Origin: Bacteroidaceae bacterium
Lineage (GTDB): Bacteria; Bacteroidota; Bacteroidia; Bacteroidales; Bacteroidaceae
Direction: 5' to 3'
Assembly (NCBI GenBank): GCA_017408685.1
Contig: JAFQUE010000009.1
Coordinates: forward strand, 23,813 to 87,812
DNA length: 64,000 bases
The notes under the pieces were generated by a model that saw only the letters and a list, made by a program, of their open reading frames with translations, was not told where the DNA came from and made no database searches. How positions within the stretch are numbered: the first letter of the stretch is position 1; each line of letters begins with the position of its first letter. The translations under genes were made by a program, and so were the position numbers. Shown here one piece after another: positions 1-8,807 of this stretch.

Positions 1-2810
1 TCCATGTATTCGGGCATGTCGTGCCTGAACAGGTTCGGGATTTTCATGCCTGAACGTTTTACCGCTGCCGAGTCTATGCTTATGCGCATTGCTCCGGTTG
101 GTATTATGGGTTTGCCGGGTGCGAGTTCTTCGGCAATCCTCATAGCGTGCCTGCCGTATGCTTCCTGATATTCGGCAATGGTTCTCTCTTCTTCATTGTT
201 GCTGTCCATGCCGTTGAGACCGAGTTTTATGAGTCTTTCGGCGTCGGTCTTTATTTTGGGCTTGATGTAGCCGATGATTTCATCGACAACTTTGCGGCCT
301 TCGGATTTCTCCTTGTCATTGGCTTCGGTTATCCAGTATTTCATTATGTTGCTTACCTCGCGGATGTCGCCGATGAGGTTTGCTTTCTCCGGGTTCCTGT
401 TCAGGAACTCGTTGATGTGTCTTGTGGCAATATCGGGCAGGATGAATACATACTGGTTGGTGTTGCCGTTGTAGTCTTCGCTTTGCCAGTTTATGGGCAG
501 GGCCGGCGATTCGTATGCGGGTCGCTTCATCTGGTCTATGTACCAGTCGGCCTGTATGTAGGAGAGGTTGCATACACGTGTGTCGGTACGCTCTCCTTCG
601 ACCTCCTGGTTATACCACAATGGGAAGGTGTCGTTGTCGCCGCAGGTGAAGATAATCGGTGAACAACTGTCGGGGAGTGTGTTCAGGTAGTTCTGTCCGA
701 AGTCGCGGCATGCGTACCGTCCGCTGCGGTCGTGGTCGTCCCATGTCTGCGATACCATCTGCACCGGTACCAGAAGGCACACAACCGACACTATGGCATT
801 GAGTGCTGCGCTCTCTTTCTTCGTGCGTTTCTCAATGAATTCTACTATGCCGGCCACGGCCATTCCAATCCATATTGCAAAAGCATAGAACGACGCTGCA
901 TAGGCATAGTCGCGCTCGCGTGGCTGCATTGGTGTCTGGTTCAAGTAAAGTACAATCGCAAGGCCTGTCATGAAGAATAGCATTCCTACAACGAGCAGTT
1001 GTCTCTTGCCTTCACAACCTTTCTTTGCCTGCCATATCAGGCCTATGATACCGAGTATTAACGGGAGGGCGAAGAATACGTTGCGACCCTTGTTCTCTTT
1101 GAGTGATTCGGGCAGTTTGTCCATGTTGCCCAAACGTATTTCGTCAAGGAACGGAATGCCTGTTATCCAGTTGCCGTGCTCTTTTTCGCCATGACTCTGT
1201 ATGTCGTTCTGTCGTCCCACGAAGTTCCAAAGGAAATATCTCCAGTACATGTGGTTGACCTGGTAGTTTATGAAGAATGAGATGTTGTCCAGTTGTGTGG
1301 GCATTTTCACTCTGCCTCCACGGCTCTGCGACGGTACGGTGTTCGTGATTTTCCCGCACCACTTCTCGTAGTGTGCTGCATGGTTGTCGCTGTACATGCG
1401 CGGGAAGAGCATGTTCTGTGCATAGAGATAATCTTTGTTGTATTCTATTATCTTGTACTCTCCCTTCTCGTAATCGCGTGCATAGACAGGACTGGTCTCA
1501 ACGCTCACGGCTCTTCCGTTCTCGTCGTACTGCAGTTCCGAAGTGAACGCCTGACCATAGAATAGCGGGCGTGTACCGTACTGCTCGCGGTTGAGGTACA
1601 CACCAAGGGTGAAGATGTCCTCGGGTGAGTTCTGGTCCATTGGGGTGTTGGCTGCAGAACGTATCACAATGAGGGCATATGATGAGTAACCTATCATTAT
1701 GAACATCATACACAGGAATGCTGTGTTGAACATCCTGAAACTTACAAGGTATCTCTTCGCGCTTTTGATTATACCGGTCTTTTTTGATGTTTCTGTTATG
1801 TCCTTCTGCATTAAGGCAATGAATGCGAGTGCGGCAAGTACAATGACGCCTATTACAATGCTCATGCCTACCTTGTGCCCGTAGAATGGTATTCCCAGAA
1901 GTGCCACTGAAAGAATGAACAGTGTGGTTACAATCTTCTGCGCCTTGGTTGTCTGCTCCTTGAATCTCTCGGTGAATACTATGCCGGCAGTCAATGTGGC
2001 AAACAGCACAACAAGATAAACGTAGAGTCCTGTATTGAAAGGCATACCTAATACGTTTACAAAGAGCAGTTCAAACCAACCGCCTACCTTTACAACGCCC
2101 GGGACAATGCCGTAGAGTACCACTGCTACAAGTACTGCAGATACGGCAAGTGCCAGCAATGTATATTTCCAGTTCTTGCCGGGGAATTTCTTATAGTAGA
2201 CAACAAGTACAATTGCCGGGATACAGAGAAGGTTTAGCAGGTGTACGCCAATGGAAAGACCTACAAGGTATGCAATCAGTATGAGCCAACGGTCGCTGTG
2301 GGGCGAGTCGGCATTATCCTCCCATTTGAGTATGAGCCAGAATACAACGGCTGTGAAGAGTGAAGAGAAACTGTATACTTCACCCTCGACTGCGCTGAAC
2401 CAGTAGGTGTCGCTCCATGTATAGGCGAGTGCGCCCACAAGGCCCGACGCGAGAATGGTTATTGTCTGTGCTGCACTTATTGTACCGCTGTTGCCGACAA
2501 TGAGTTTGCGTACGAGGTGTGTAATGCTCCAGAAGAGGAACATTATGCCTGCCGCACTCAGTAGTGCCGACATTATGTTCACCATGTAGGCTACATTTCC
2601 GGGAGCTGCAAACAGTGAAAAGAAGTTGGCTGCAAGCATGAAGAACGGTGCGCCTGGCGGGTGACCCACCTCCAGTTTGTTTCCTGAAAGGATAAACTCG
2701 GGACAATCCCAGAAACTTGCGGTAGGCTCGACGGTGAGGCAGTAGGTGAATGCCGCGATGAGGAACGTGAGCCAACCGATGGTGTTGTTCAACAGTTTGA
2801 ATTTTTTCAT
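1..2810 (-). CDS. DUF2723 family multi-pass membrane protein (partial, C-terminus missing)
   Basis: Reading frame open from an ATG at 2810 to the window edge, giving 936 codons; the 3' end lies outside. The N-terminus begins MKKFKLLNNTIGWLTF and carries the conserved segment TVEPTASFWDCPEFI followed by GHPPGAPFF, the hallmark of DUF2723 (TMEM260-like, GT-C fold) proteins, then roughly ten or more membrane helices up to about residue 600 (including NQTPMQPRERDYAY) and a soluble C-terminal part with GDNDTFPLWY. Members are usually about 1,050-1,100 residues, so roughly 100-150 are missing. GT-C relatives transfer sugars from lipid carriers to exported proteins; TMEM260 is a protein O-mannosyltransferase, so a role in protein O-glycosylation is an inference, not shown here. 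It has its own canonical promoter. Confidence 0.88.
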   Translation of the reverse strand, partial: MKKFKLLNNTIGWLTFLIAAFTYCLTVEPTASFWDCPEFILSGNKLEVGHPPGAPFFMLAANFFSLFAAPGNVAYMVNIMSALLSAAGIMFLFWSITHLVRKLIVGNSGTISAAQTITILASGLVGALAYTWSDTYWFSAVEGEVYSFSSLFTAVVFWLILKWEDNADSPHSDRWLILIAYLVGLSIGVHLLNLLCIPAIVLVVYYKKFPGKNWKYTLLALAVSAVLVAVVLYGIVPGVVKVGGWFELLFVNVLGMPFNTGLYVYLVVLFATLTAGIVFTERFKEQTTKAQKIVTTLFILSVALLGIPFYGHKVGMSIVIGVIVLAALAFIALMQKDITETSKKTGIIKSAKRYLVSFRMFNTAFLCMMFIMIGYSSYALIVIRSAANTPMDQNSPEDIFTLGVYLNREQYGTRPLFYGQAFTSELQYDENGRAVSVETSPVYARDYEKGEYKIIEYNKDYLYAQNMLFPRMYSDNHAAHYEKWCGKITNTVPSQSRGGRVKMPTQLDNISFFINYQVNHMYWRYFLWNFVGRQNDIQSHGEKEHGNWITGIPFLDEIRLGNMDKLPESLKENKGRNVFFALPLILGIIGLIWQAKKGCEGKRQLLVVGMLFFMTGLAIVLYLNQTPMQPRERDYAYAASFYAFAIWIGMAVAGIVEFIEKRTKKESAALNAIVSVVCLLVPVQMVSQTWDDHDRSGRYACRDFGQNYLNTLPDSCSPIIFTCGDNDTFPLWYNQEVEGERTDTRVCNLSYIQADWYIDQMKRPAYESPALPINWQSEDYNGNTNQYVFILPDIATRHINEFLNRNPEKANLIGDIREVSNIMKYWITEANDKEKSEGRKVVDEIIGYIKPKIKTDAERLIKLGLNGMDSNNEEERTIAEYQEAYGRHAMRIAEELAPGKPIIPTGAMRISIDSAAVKRSGMKIPNLFRHDMPEYM

Positions 2811-2866
2811 TATATCGGAATATTTTGTTTTTCTGTTGTGTATGGTGCATTTTTCCAAAATGCGTG

Positions 2867-2898
2867 CAAATGTACCTAATATATAGGAAATGAACAAA
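2867..2898 (-). promoter_or_regulatory. Bacteroidales-type promoter for the DUF2723 gene
   Basis: On the minus strand TTTG (2898-2895) is followed after a 20-bp spacer by TACATTTG (2874-2867), matching the Bacteroides -33 TTTG / -7 TAnnTTTG consensus with ideal spacing. The ATG at 2810 lies about 50 nt downstream of the expected start of transcription. It separates this gene from priA. Confidence 0.75.
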
Positions 2899-2969
2899 AT
2901 ATTGCTGTCAAAAAAAGGGAATCCAAATGTTTATAGTTGTTAACCCAGAACAGAAAAGTTGAAGGCTGG

Positions 2970-5216
2970 TTACATAGGATCTATGTCGTAGTACATTGTG
3001 ATGGAACGGTAGCGGGGTTGGCTCAAGTATGCCTGTTGCAGGTCCTGCAGCAGTTTGTTTATCTTGTACTGCGACAGGGTGTTCTCTACCTTGAGCACAA
3101 TCTTCCGTATGTAGAGTTGCTTTACTTTTGCCACAGGCGGCAGGTCGGGGCCGAGAATGCGGTCGTCGAAAATCTCGCGCATGTGCTTGCCGAGAACCGT
3201 GGAGAACTCCTCGAGCAACTGTACATCGCGGTGTTTTATATATATGTAAATAAGCCGATGAAAAGGGGGATAATGGAATATGAGACGTTCGCCTATCTGC
3301 TGGTCGTAGAACGATTGGTAGTCGTTGCCCACAATGAACGGGATGACCGGTGCGTCGCTCATCTTTGTCTGCAGGAACACTTTGCCTTGCCCGTTCTTGC
3401 GGCCGGCTCTGCCGGCCACCTGTGCCATGAGTTGAAAAGCTCTCTCGGTAGCGCGGAAATCGGGATAGTTCAGCAATGTGTCGGCATTGATGATTCCCAC
3501 TACTGCCACATTGTCGAAGTCGAGTCCTTTCGAGACCATCTGCGTGCCGATGAGGATGTCGGTCTTTCCTTGTTGGAAGTCGGATATTATTTTCTCATAT
3601 GCGTTCCTGGTGCGCGTGGTGTCCAGGTCCATGCGCTCTATTCTTGCTTCGGGGAATATGTTCTGCAGGTCATCTTCAATTTTTTCTGTACCGTAGCCAA
3701 GATTAATGAAGTTGCGTTCTTCGCAATTGGGGCAGTGTACAGGTGCCGGGATTGTGTATCCGCAGTAGTGGCAGGTGAGTTTACCTGCACTCTTGTGCAG
3801 TGTGAGGCTCACGTCGCAATGCTTGCATTTCGGTACCCAACCACAGGTCTTGCACTCCAGCAATGGAGCATAGCCGCGACGGTTCTGGAAGAGTATTATC
3901 TGTTGCCCGTTCTTCAGGGCCTTGCCCATTGCCTCTACCAAGGGGTCGGAGAAGGGGCCGGTGACAAGTTTGCGGCGTTGGTACTCGGCCATATCTATTA
4001 CCTCTATCTGTGGTAATTTCACCGAGCGATGTCTTGTGGTTAGGTTCACGAGCGCATATTTGCCGGTTGTGGCGTTGTAATAACTCTCAATTGAAGGAGT
4101 GGCTGTTCCCAAGAGTGTCTTTGCGCCGAAAAACGACGCGAGTACGGTTGCTGCGTTACGTGCATTGTAACGTGGGGCAGGTTCCTGTTGTTTGTAACTG
4201 TTTTCGTGCTCCTCGTCAACCACCACAAGCCCAAGGCGCGTGAATGGCAGGAAAACCGACGAGCGTACACCAAGGATTACATCGTAGGGTTCGTCACTGA
4301 GTTGTTTCTTCCATATTTCAACCCTTTCGGCGTCGGAGAACTTGGAGTGGTAAAGCCCAATCCTGTTGCCGAACACATTCCTTAGCCGTTCCACAATCTG
4401 CTTGGTGAGTGCAATCTCGGGCAGCATGTATAGTACTTGTTCTCCGCGGTCAAGAGCCTCGGCGATGAGGTGTATATAGATTTCGGTCTTGCCGGCCGAT
4501 GTGACGCCATGCAGAAGGGTGACGTTCTTTTCGCTGAAACTTGCCTTTATTTCGTCAAATGCTTTCTGCTGGGCTGTGTTGAGTGTGTTGCATGGTACTA
4601 TAGGCTGTTTTTCGCGGTTTAGGCGCCCGATTTCGACTTCATATGTCTCGAGAATGCCCTTGTCTTTAAGTTCTTTGTATATGTTCGGGGTAACCTGTGC
4701 GGCTTCAAGGAGTTTATGTCTGCTTATCTCGCTCCTGTTGCCGGTGAACGTACCGGTGATGGAAAGGAATGTGTTCAGCAACCTTTTCTGCCGCGGTGCG
4801 CGTGACAGGCTTTGCAGGAGCAGGTTCACATCAGTCTCCTTGCTCCACTTTGCCGCAAGCCTTACGCGTTGTTCGGTGCGGGGTTTGAATTCTCCTTTCA
4901 ACCCTTGCGGAACGGCAGCCTTGTATATTTCACCGAGGGAGCAAAGATAGTATCTTGACATCCAGTCCCATAGTTTCAACTGTCCGGCTGTGACAACAGG
5001 CTCTTCGTCAAGCAATTCCTTTATTGCCTTGACGTTGTATCCTTGCGGTTCCCTGTCGTGTATTTCGCTAACGAGCGCGGTATAATTCCTTTTGTCGCCC
5101 AAAGGTACCGACACGCGGCAACCGATGGCGACTTTTCCTATCAGCGGGGATGGAATGCTGTATGTGTATGTCCCCGGTAGAGGAAGCGGCAGTATGGCTT
5201 CTATGAATCTGTTCAT
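2970..5216 (-). CDS. priA: Primosomal protein N' (replication restart helicase PriA)
   Basis: 748 residues, normal for PriA in this order. PriA recognises stalled or repaired forks and reloads the replicative helicase. The N-terminal DNA-binding part is followed by a superfamily-2 helicase core: Walker A GVTSAGKTEIY near residue 237, DEEH near 330, GTATPSIES, and the C-terminal motifs GTQMVSKGLDF and QVAGRAGR. Between the two helicase lobes are the paired zinc-binding cysteines of PriA (CKTCGWVPKCKHC, then CHYCGY and CPNCEE). The start MNRFIEAILPLPLP fits the family N-terminus. It is transcribed away from the lipoprotein cluster and runs towards the DUF2723 gene, with about 160 bp between. 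Confidence 0.97.
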   Translation of the reverse strand: MNRFIEAILPLPLPGTYTYSIPSPLIGKVAIGCRVSVPLGDKRNYTALVSEIHDREPQGYNVKAIKELLDEEPVVTAGQLKLWDWMSRYYLCSLGEIYKAAVPQGLKGEFKPRTEQRVRLAAKWSKETDVNLLLQSLSRAPRQKRLLNTFLSITGTFTGNRSEISRHKLLEAAQVTPNIYKELKDKGILETYEVEIGRLNREKQPIVPCNTLNTAQQKAFDEIKASFSEKNVTLLHGVTSAGKTEIYIHLIAEALDRGEQVLYMLPEIALTKQIVERLRNVFGNRIGLYHSKFSDAERVEIWKKQLSDEPYDVILGVRSSVFLPFTRLGLVVVDEEHENSYKQQEPAPRYNARNAATVLASFFGAKTLLGTATPSIESYYNATTGKYALVNLTTRHRSVKLPQIEVIDMAEYQRRKLVTGPFSDPLVEAMGKALKNGQQIILFQNRRGYAPLLECKTCGWVPKCKHCDVSLTLHKSAGKLTCHYCGYTIPAPVHCPNCEERNFINLGYGTEKIEDDLQNIFPEARIERMDLDTTRTRNAYEKIISDFQQGKTDILIGTQMVSKGLDFDNVAVVGIINADTLLNYPDFRATERAFQLMAQVAGRAGRKNGQGKVFLQTKMSDAPVIPFIVGNDYQSFYDQQIGERLIFHYPPFHRLIYIYIKHRDVQLLEEFSTVLGKHMREIFDDRILGPDLPPVAKVKQLYIRKIVLKVENTLSQYKINKLLQDLQQAYLSQPRYRSITMYYDIDPM

Positions 5217-5290
5217 TGCTGCCGCGAAGTTACTTTTATTATGTCAATTTTGCCCATTTGCTTTATAAAAAAATAAAAATATTATCCTGT

Positions 5291-5323
5291 TTTGTTTATT
5301 TTGTCAATAACATGTTATCTTTG
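5291..5323 (+). promoter_or_regulatory. Promoter for the lipoprotein cluster
   Basis: TTTG at 5291-5294, a 21-bp spacer, then TATCTTTG at 5316-5323, a good match to the Bacteroides -33/-7 consensus. The first lipoprotein ATG is at 5347, about 24 bp after the -7 box. No other comparable promoter is obvious before 7403, so the four lipoprotein genes are probably one transcript. Confidence 0.75.
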
Positions 5324-5346
5324 CCTGTAATTAAATATTTTGGATT

Positions 5347-5691
5347 ATGAAAAAGTTCTTGCTGTCATTGGCAGTTGTTTTTGCCCTTGTAGGGTGTGGT
5401 AGTTCTGTTGAACAGAAGACACCGAATCCTTTTGAGGCGGGTACCGAGATTCTTGTAAAGGCTACAAAGGAGATTAAGAGTGCGGCTAATGAGGATGAGG
5501 TCGCCGTGATTGTAGAACGTGCTGCATTGGCACTTGACTCAATTGACAAGAGCGAGGAGTGGCAGGTATTCATGCGCCGTATCGAGGAAAATGACTCTTT
5601 GTTCATCAAGGAAATTGCCCCTTCAAGAGCCGCCATGGATAAAGCGGTGAATGATTTTGCCGACGCAGTCGTGGCTGCAACCAGCAAATGA
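5347..5691 (+). CDS. Small lipoprotein, helical, unknown function
   Basis: 114 residues with a lipoprotein signal peptide: MKKFLLSLAVVFALVGC, lipidated Cys at residue 17. The mature part (about 97 residues) is highly charged and predicted by eye to be alpha-helical (heptad-like KATKEIKSAANEDEVAVIVERAA...). Its length and helical pattern resemble one copy of the ~80-residue unit found in the next two genes, with the weakest match of the three. I do not recognise a named family. First gene of a four-gene plus-strand group, 15 bp before the next ATG. Probably anchored in the inner or outer membrane facing the periplasm. Confidence 0.8.
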   Translation: MKKFLLSLAVVFALVGCGSSVEQKTPNPFEAGTEILVKATKEIKSAANEDEVAVIVERAALALDSIDKSEEWQVFMRRIEENDSLFIKEIAPSRAAMDKAVNDFADAVVAATSK

Positions 5692-5706
5692 TATAAAGTT
5701 GTTCAT

Positions 5707-6783
5707 ATGTGCAATATTAAAAAAGTACTCTGTTCCGTTGCTGTCATGTCGGCGGTTGTTGCCGTTGTGTCATGCTCTGGCAATATCCATGAAACCCAGG
5801 CCGAAATTTACGAGGAATACAAGTCAAGACTTGATACCGCAACAACGTATGCGGGCCTGAAACTGGTTAACGACGCTCTTGAAACTGAAATCACGAATCT
5901 GTTCAAGAGTCGTGGTGCCGATTATCTCAATGTGTACAAGCAGTCAAATAAATATCGCGACAGCGAGAAACGTTTGGCAAAGGCCGAAGCGGAGTACATG
6001 GCGTCGTATTTCAACAAGTTCTTTACAAAGAACCTTCAGGAGCAGATAGACTTGTGTGCTGATTATACAAGTAAACTTGAATCGGCAGTTACGTACGATG
6101 AACTTTCTGCCCTTTGCCGTTCCTTGAACAGCGCGTTTGCCGACGCTACGTCCAAATACGCTGCAGAATTCAAGAAAGCAGGTCAAAAAAGGATTATGCC
6201 CGAGAAGTTTGCTGAACTTGACAAGGCAAAGGAGTCCTTCTTTGCAACCTATGCGTCTAAGGTGGCACCTCTTTTACATGGTCACGAGTCTGCGATATAT
6301 GAGAAATATCTTCTCAAGTTGAATGAGGTCTCGGACTTCAAGAGTATAAAGCAGGTAAAACTGTACCTTGATAAGGAGATTGCGATTTTCAACAACGAGA
6401 ATGAAGTCGTGTACAGGAAAATGTCACAAAATGAACTTTCTGCGTTAAAGGCGCACTCCGCTGCTGCGCGTGACCGTTTCATGGAGTATTATCTTGACAA
6501 GGTTGCGTTGCCTCTTGTCGCATACCAGAAACAGATATATTCAGGTGCAACCGAAATGTTGGCGGCGGCACGCAATGCCGATGAAATGCGTCTTGTGAGT
6601 GACTCGTTCCAAGAATTGAACAAAGCGTTTGTTCAGGAGAATAGCGAAGAATTAGGATGGGTAGAGAGGACTGTGCTTGCCGGTGACAAAGTGTGCGGGA
6701 AAGCAAACGATGAACTGAATGAGTGTCTGGGCAGGTTCATTGAAGTATCCAAGAAAAAGGCTCAGGAACTGGGGCTTCAGTGA
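5707..6783 (+). CDS. Lipoprotein with four ~80-residue helical repeats, unknown function
   Basis: 358 residues; signal peptide ending AVVAVVSC puts the lipid on Cys23. The rest divides into four similar helical units at about residues 29-110, 111-192, 193-270 and 271-358. Each starts with a Y/L-rich helix (IYEEYKSRLDTATTY, LCADYTSKLESAVTY, IYEKYLLKLNEVSDF, IYSGATEMLAAARNA), then a second helix (LKLVNDALETEI; LSALCRSLNSAF; IKQVKLYLDKEI; MRLVSDSFQELN) and a long third segment. There are no enzyme motifs. I do not recognise the family; a helical-bundle scaffold or binding protein is a guess. The neighbours on both sides look like single-unit paralogues. Confidence 0.8.
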   Translation: MCNIKKVLCSVAVMSAVVAVVSCSGNIHETQAEIYEEYKSRLDTATTYAGLKLVNDALETEITNLFKSRGADYLNVYKQSNKYRDSEKRLAKAEAEYMASYFNKFFTKNLQEQIDLCADYTSKLESAVTYDELSALCRSLNSAFADATSKYAAEFKKAGQKRIMPEKFAELDKAKESFFATYASKVAPLLHGHESAIYEKYLLKLNEVSDFKSIKQVKLYLDKEIAIFNNENEVVYRKMSQNELSALKAHSAAARDRFMEYYLDKVALPLVAYQKQIYSGATEMLAAARNADEMRLVSDSFQELNKAFVQENSEELGWVERTVLAGDKVCGKANDELNECLGRFIEVSKKKAQELGLQ

Positions 6784-6821
6784 TGTTTCTGTATTAGTGG
6801 AACATATAAAGATAGTATAAT

Positions 6822-7196
6822 ATGAGAAGAATCAATGTTTTGTTGTTGGGGCTGATAACAGTTGTCACCCTTACTTTCTTTGCTTCGTGCAGCGGCAGTG
6901 AACCGGAAAATGTGTACGACAAGAAAATTTCGGTATATGTGAATGCCTTGGAGAAGGTAAATGCGGCCAAGGCCGTTTCGGAACTGAATGATATAAACAC
7001 TGCGCTCGAAACAGAGATTTCAGGTATTGAGGAGCAGTGTGCCGACGAACTCAATAGAATATTTGAGGAGAAGGCTGTTAATGCCGAGGCATACAAGAGT
7101 GATGAGGATTCGCTTAAAAAGGCACAGACCGGTTATGACGACGCTTATATATCAAAGTATCTCGAACTTGCCGAGGCTGCTGCACCCGAAATGTGA
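6822..7196 (+). CDS. Single-unit lipoprotein paralogue, unknown function
   Basis: 124 residues; MRRINVLLLGLITVVTLTFFASC gives a lipidated Cys23. The mature region is one copy of the repeat seen in the preceding 358-residue protein: YDKKISVYVNALEKVNAAKA aligns with its first unit, and the segment NDINTALETEI shares ALETEI with LKLVNDALETEI at the same place. It ends soon after YLELAEAAAPEM. The gap to the upstream gene is 38 bp. Function unknown; duplication and fusion of such a single unit would explain the four-unit protein. Confidence 0.78.
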   Translation: MRRINVLLLGLITVVTLTFFASCSGSEPENVYDKKISVYVNALEKVNAAKAVSELNDINTALETEISGIEEQCADELNRIFEEKAVNAEAYKSDEDSLKKAQTGYDDAYISKYLELAEAAAPEM

Positions 7197-7223
7197 TGTT
7201 GAAATATTTAAATGCAGAATAGT

Positions 7224-7403
7224 ATGAAGAAGATTTTGTTTATCCTGTCGGCAGTACTGCTGTTTACAGGTTGCACCGGCAACAAGGCCGTTGATAAGGT
7301 GGATGAGAAGGGTCACAACCCTGCTCCGGAGCAGATAATTGACCCGAATGTCCGTGTTGCAACCGATACAATGACTGTTGCTACAGACACTCTTGCTCAG
7401 TAA
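7224..7403 (+). CDS. Very small lipoprotein
   Basis: 59 residues from the ATG at 7224 (MKKILFILSAVLLFTGC, lipidated Cys17); an in-frame ATG at 7212 would add MQNS in front and spoil the signal peptide, so 7224 is preferred. The mature part is about 42 residues, hydrophilic and low in complexity, ending VRVATDTMTVATDTLAQ with a short repeat of VATDT. No family recognised. Last gene of the lipoprotein group, followed at once by a strong palindromic terminator. Confidence 0.65.
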   Translation: MKKILFILSAVLLFTGCTGNKAVDKVDEKGHNPAPEQIIDPNVRVATDTMTVATDTLAQ

Positions 7404-7418
7404 CAACATAACGTTATA

Positions 7419-7458
7419 ATATAATCAGGGCAGTGCCGCGGCACTGCCCTGATTATAT
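7419..7458. terminator. Bidirectional palindromic terminator
   Basis: Perfect inverted repeat with 20-bp arms (7419-7438 and 7439-7458), GC-rich core CAGTGCCG/CGGCACTG and A/T-rich ends (ATATAATC/GATTATAT). It lies between the convergent lipoprotein cluster and the alkaline phosphatase gene, so it can end transcription from both sides. Confidence 0.8.
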
Positions 7459-7473
7459 ATATGAATGTGACGA

Positions 7474-8790
7474 TTATTCAACGTCCTTGAGTTCCCTTAT
7501 AATATTGGGAATATCGGTATTGTCTATTACACCATTGAACTTCTCGGCGCCTTTGCCAATTGCAAAAAGCGGTACGAATGTTCCAGAGTGGTTGCCGCCG
7601 GCCCATGAGAGCGCTGCACTGCGGTTAAGGTCATAGATGGCGCCGTATGCTATTTCGCCGGCAAGGTTGTGGTCAACGGTTACCTTTTCATCGGCGTTCC
7701 TGTTGCCGCGCGGCTTAACGCCGATATTCTCCTTTACAAGTTCCTCAATGTGTCCCCAGGTTGTCTCTTTCCGGGTCTGCAGAATCTCAATCATGCGTTC
7801 CACGCTTACTTTCTGTGAAGAGAGCGCTTTAAGGTTCAGACTGTAGTCACCTTTATATCCCAGAACAAGACCGCCGGTTTCGTGGTCGGCGGTGACTATT
7901 ATCAAAGTCTCATCTTTGTGCTTTTTGTAGAACTCGTATGCAACGGCAACGGCCGCGTCAAAATCAAGAACCTCCTGGAACACTGTGGCTGCGTCGTCAT
8001 TGTGTGCTGCGTAATCAATCTTGCCGCCCTCAATCATCATGAAGAAACCCTTCTTGCTCTTTCCTTCAAGGAAATCAATGCCGGCTGCTGTAATCTGGGC
8101 AAGAGTGAGGTCATTCGCATTGCGGTTGATTGCATATGGAAGTTCTGTTGATACGTTCTCTTGATACAACATCATTTTTTTTGCAGTTGAGGACTTCTTG
8201 CCGTAGTCCTTGTATCCGCGGGCAATAGTGTAGCCGAGTTCCTTTGCTTTTCCATATACGAGTGTGCGTGTCTCATTGCTGCCTTTGATATCACCGCCGG
8301 CATAGAAGTCATAACCGGCCTTTAACATCCAGGGGGCAATGCTGTCGTAGTTGTGACGGCTCATATTGTGGGCATAGAAAGCGGCCGGTGTCGCATGGTT
8401 TATGGGGACCGTGGTGACCACACCTATTGACATGCCTTTACCGGCGAGGTCGGCAGCGACACTGTAGACCTCCACTGTGTCCTTTCCCACACCTATGGCG
8501 CTGTTGTATGTCTTGTTTCCGGTTGACAGGGCTGTGCCCGAAGCGGCAGAGTCGGTAACTCCGTTCGTTGTCGAGAATGTCGTTACGAATGCGCTCTCGG
8601 GGAACTGTGTGAAGCAGAGTTTCTGCGGGCGACCAATTGTCCCTTGCATTTCACCCATATACAGTTCTGTGCCGAGCACATGTGACGGTCCCATACCGTC
8701 ACCTATGAAATAGAATATGTATTTTGGTCCTTTTGCATAGCAGGTTGCTACAACAAGCAGCAGCAACATTGTTCCTAATAAGCGTTTCAT
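7474..8790 (-). CDS. Alkaline phosphatase (PhoA superfamily), exported
   Basis: 438 residues with a Sec signal peptide (MKRLLGTMLLLLVVATCYA). Releases phosphate from phosphomonoesters in the periplasm. Metal and active-site motifs are intact: FIGDGMG (metal-binding Asp31), TDSAASGTAL with the nucleophile Ser81, VPINHATPAAF, MIEGGKIDYAAHND, VTADHETGG and a late GGNHSG. Its ATG is 17 bp after the serpin stop, so it is the last gene of a long minus-strand run. No Pho-box-like repeat is visible just upstream, unlike the phosphate genes at 31-33 kb, so phosphate control is not evident here. Substrate cannot be read from sequence. Confidence 0.94.
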   Translation of the reverse strand: MKRLLGTMLLLLVVATCYAKGPKYIFYFIGDGMGPSHVLGTELYMGEMQGTIGRPQKLCFTQFPESAFVTTFSTTNGVTDSAASGTALSTGNKTYNSAIGVGKDTVEVYSVAADLAGKGMSIGVVTTVPINHATPAAFYAHNMSRHNYDSIAPWMLKAGYDFYAGGDIKGSNETRTLVYGKAKELGYTIARGYKDYGKKSSTAKKMMLYQENVSTELPYAINRNANDLTLAQITAAGIDFLEGKSKKGFFMMIEGGKIDYAAHNDDAATVFQEVLDFDAAVAVAYEFYKKHKDETLIIVTADHETGGLVLGYKGDYSLNLKALSSQKVSVERMIEILQTRKETTWGHIEELVKENIGVKPRGNRNADEKVTVDHNLAGEIAYGAIYDLNRSAALSWAGGNHSGTFVPLFAIGKGAEKFNGVIDNTDIPNIIRELKDVE

Positions 8791-8807
8791 GATATCAGTT
8801 GTTTTTG

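Noticed and set aside
2937-4016. 359-codon plus-strand reading frame
   Set aside because: Lies wholly antisense to priA, which has complete helicase and zinc motifs; the frame encodes no recognisable domain and is a codon-bias shadow.
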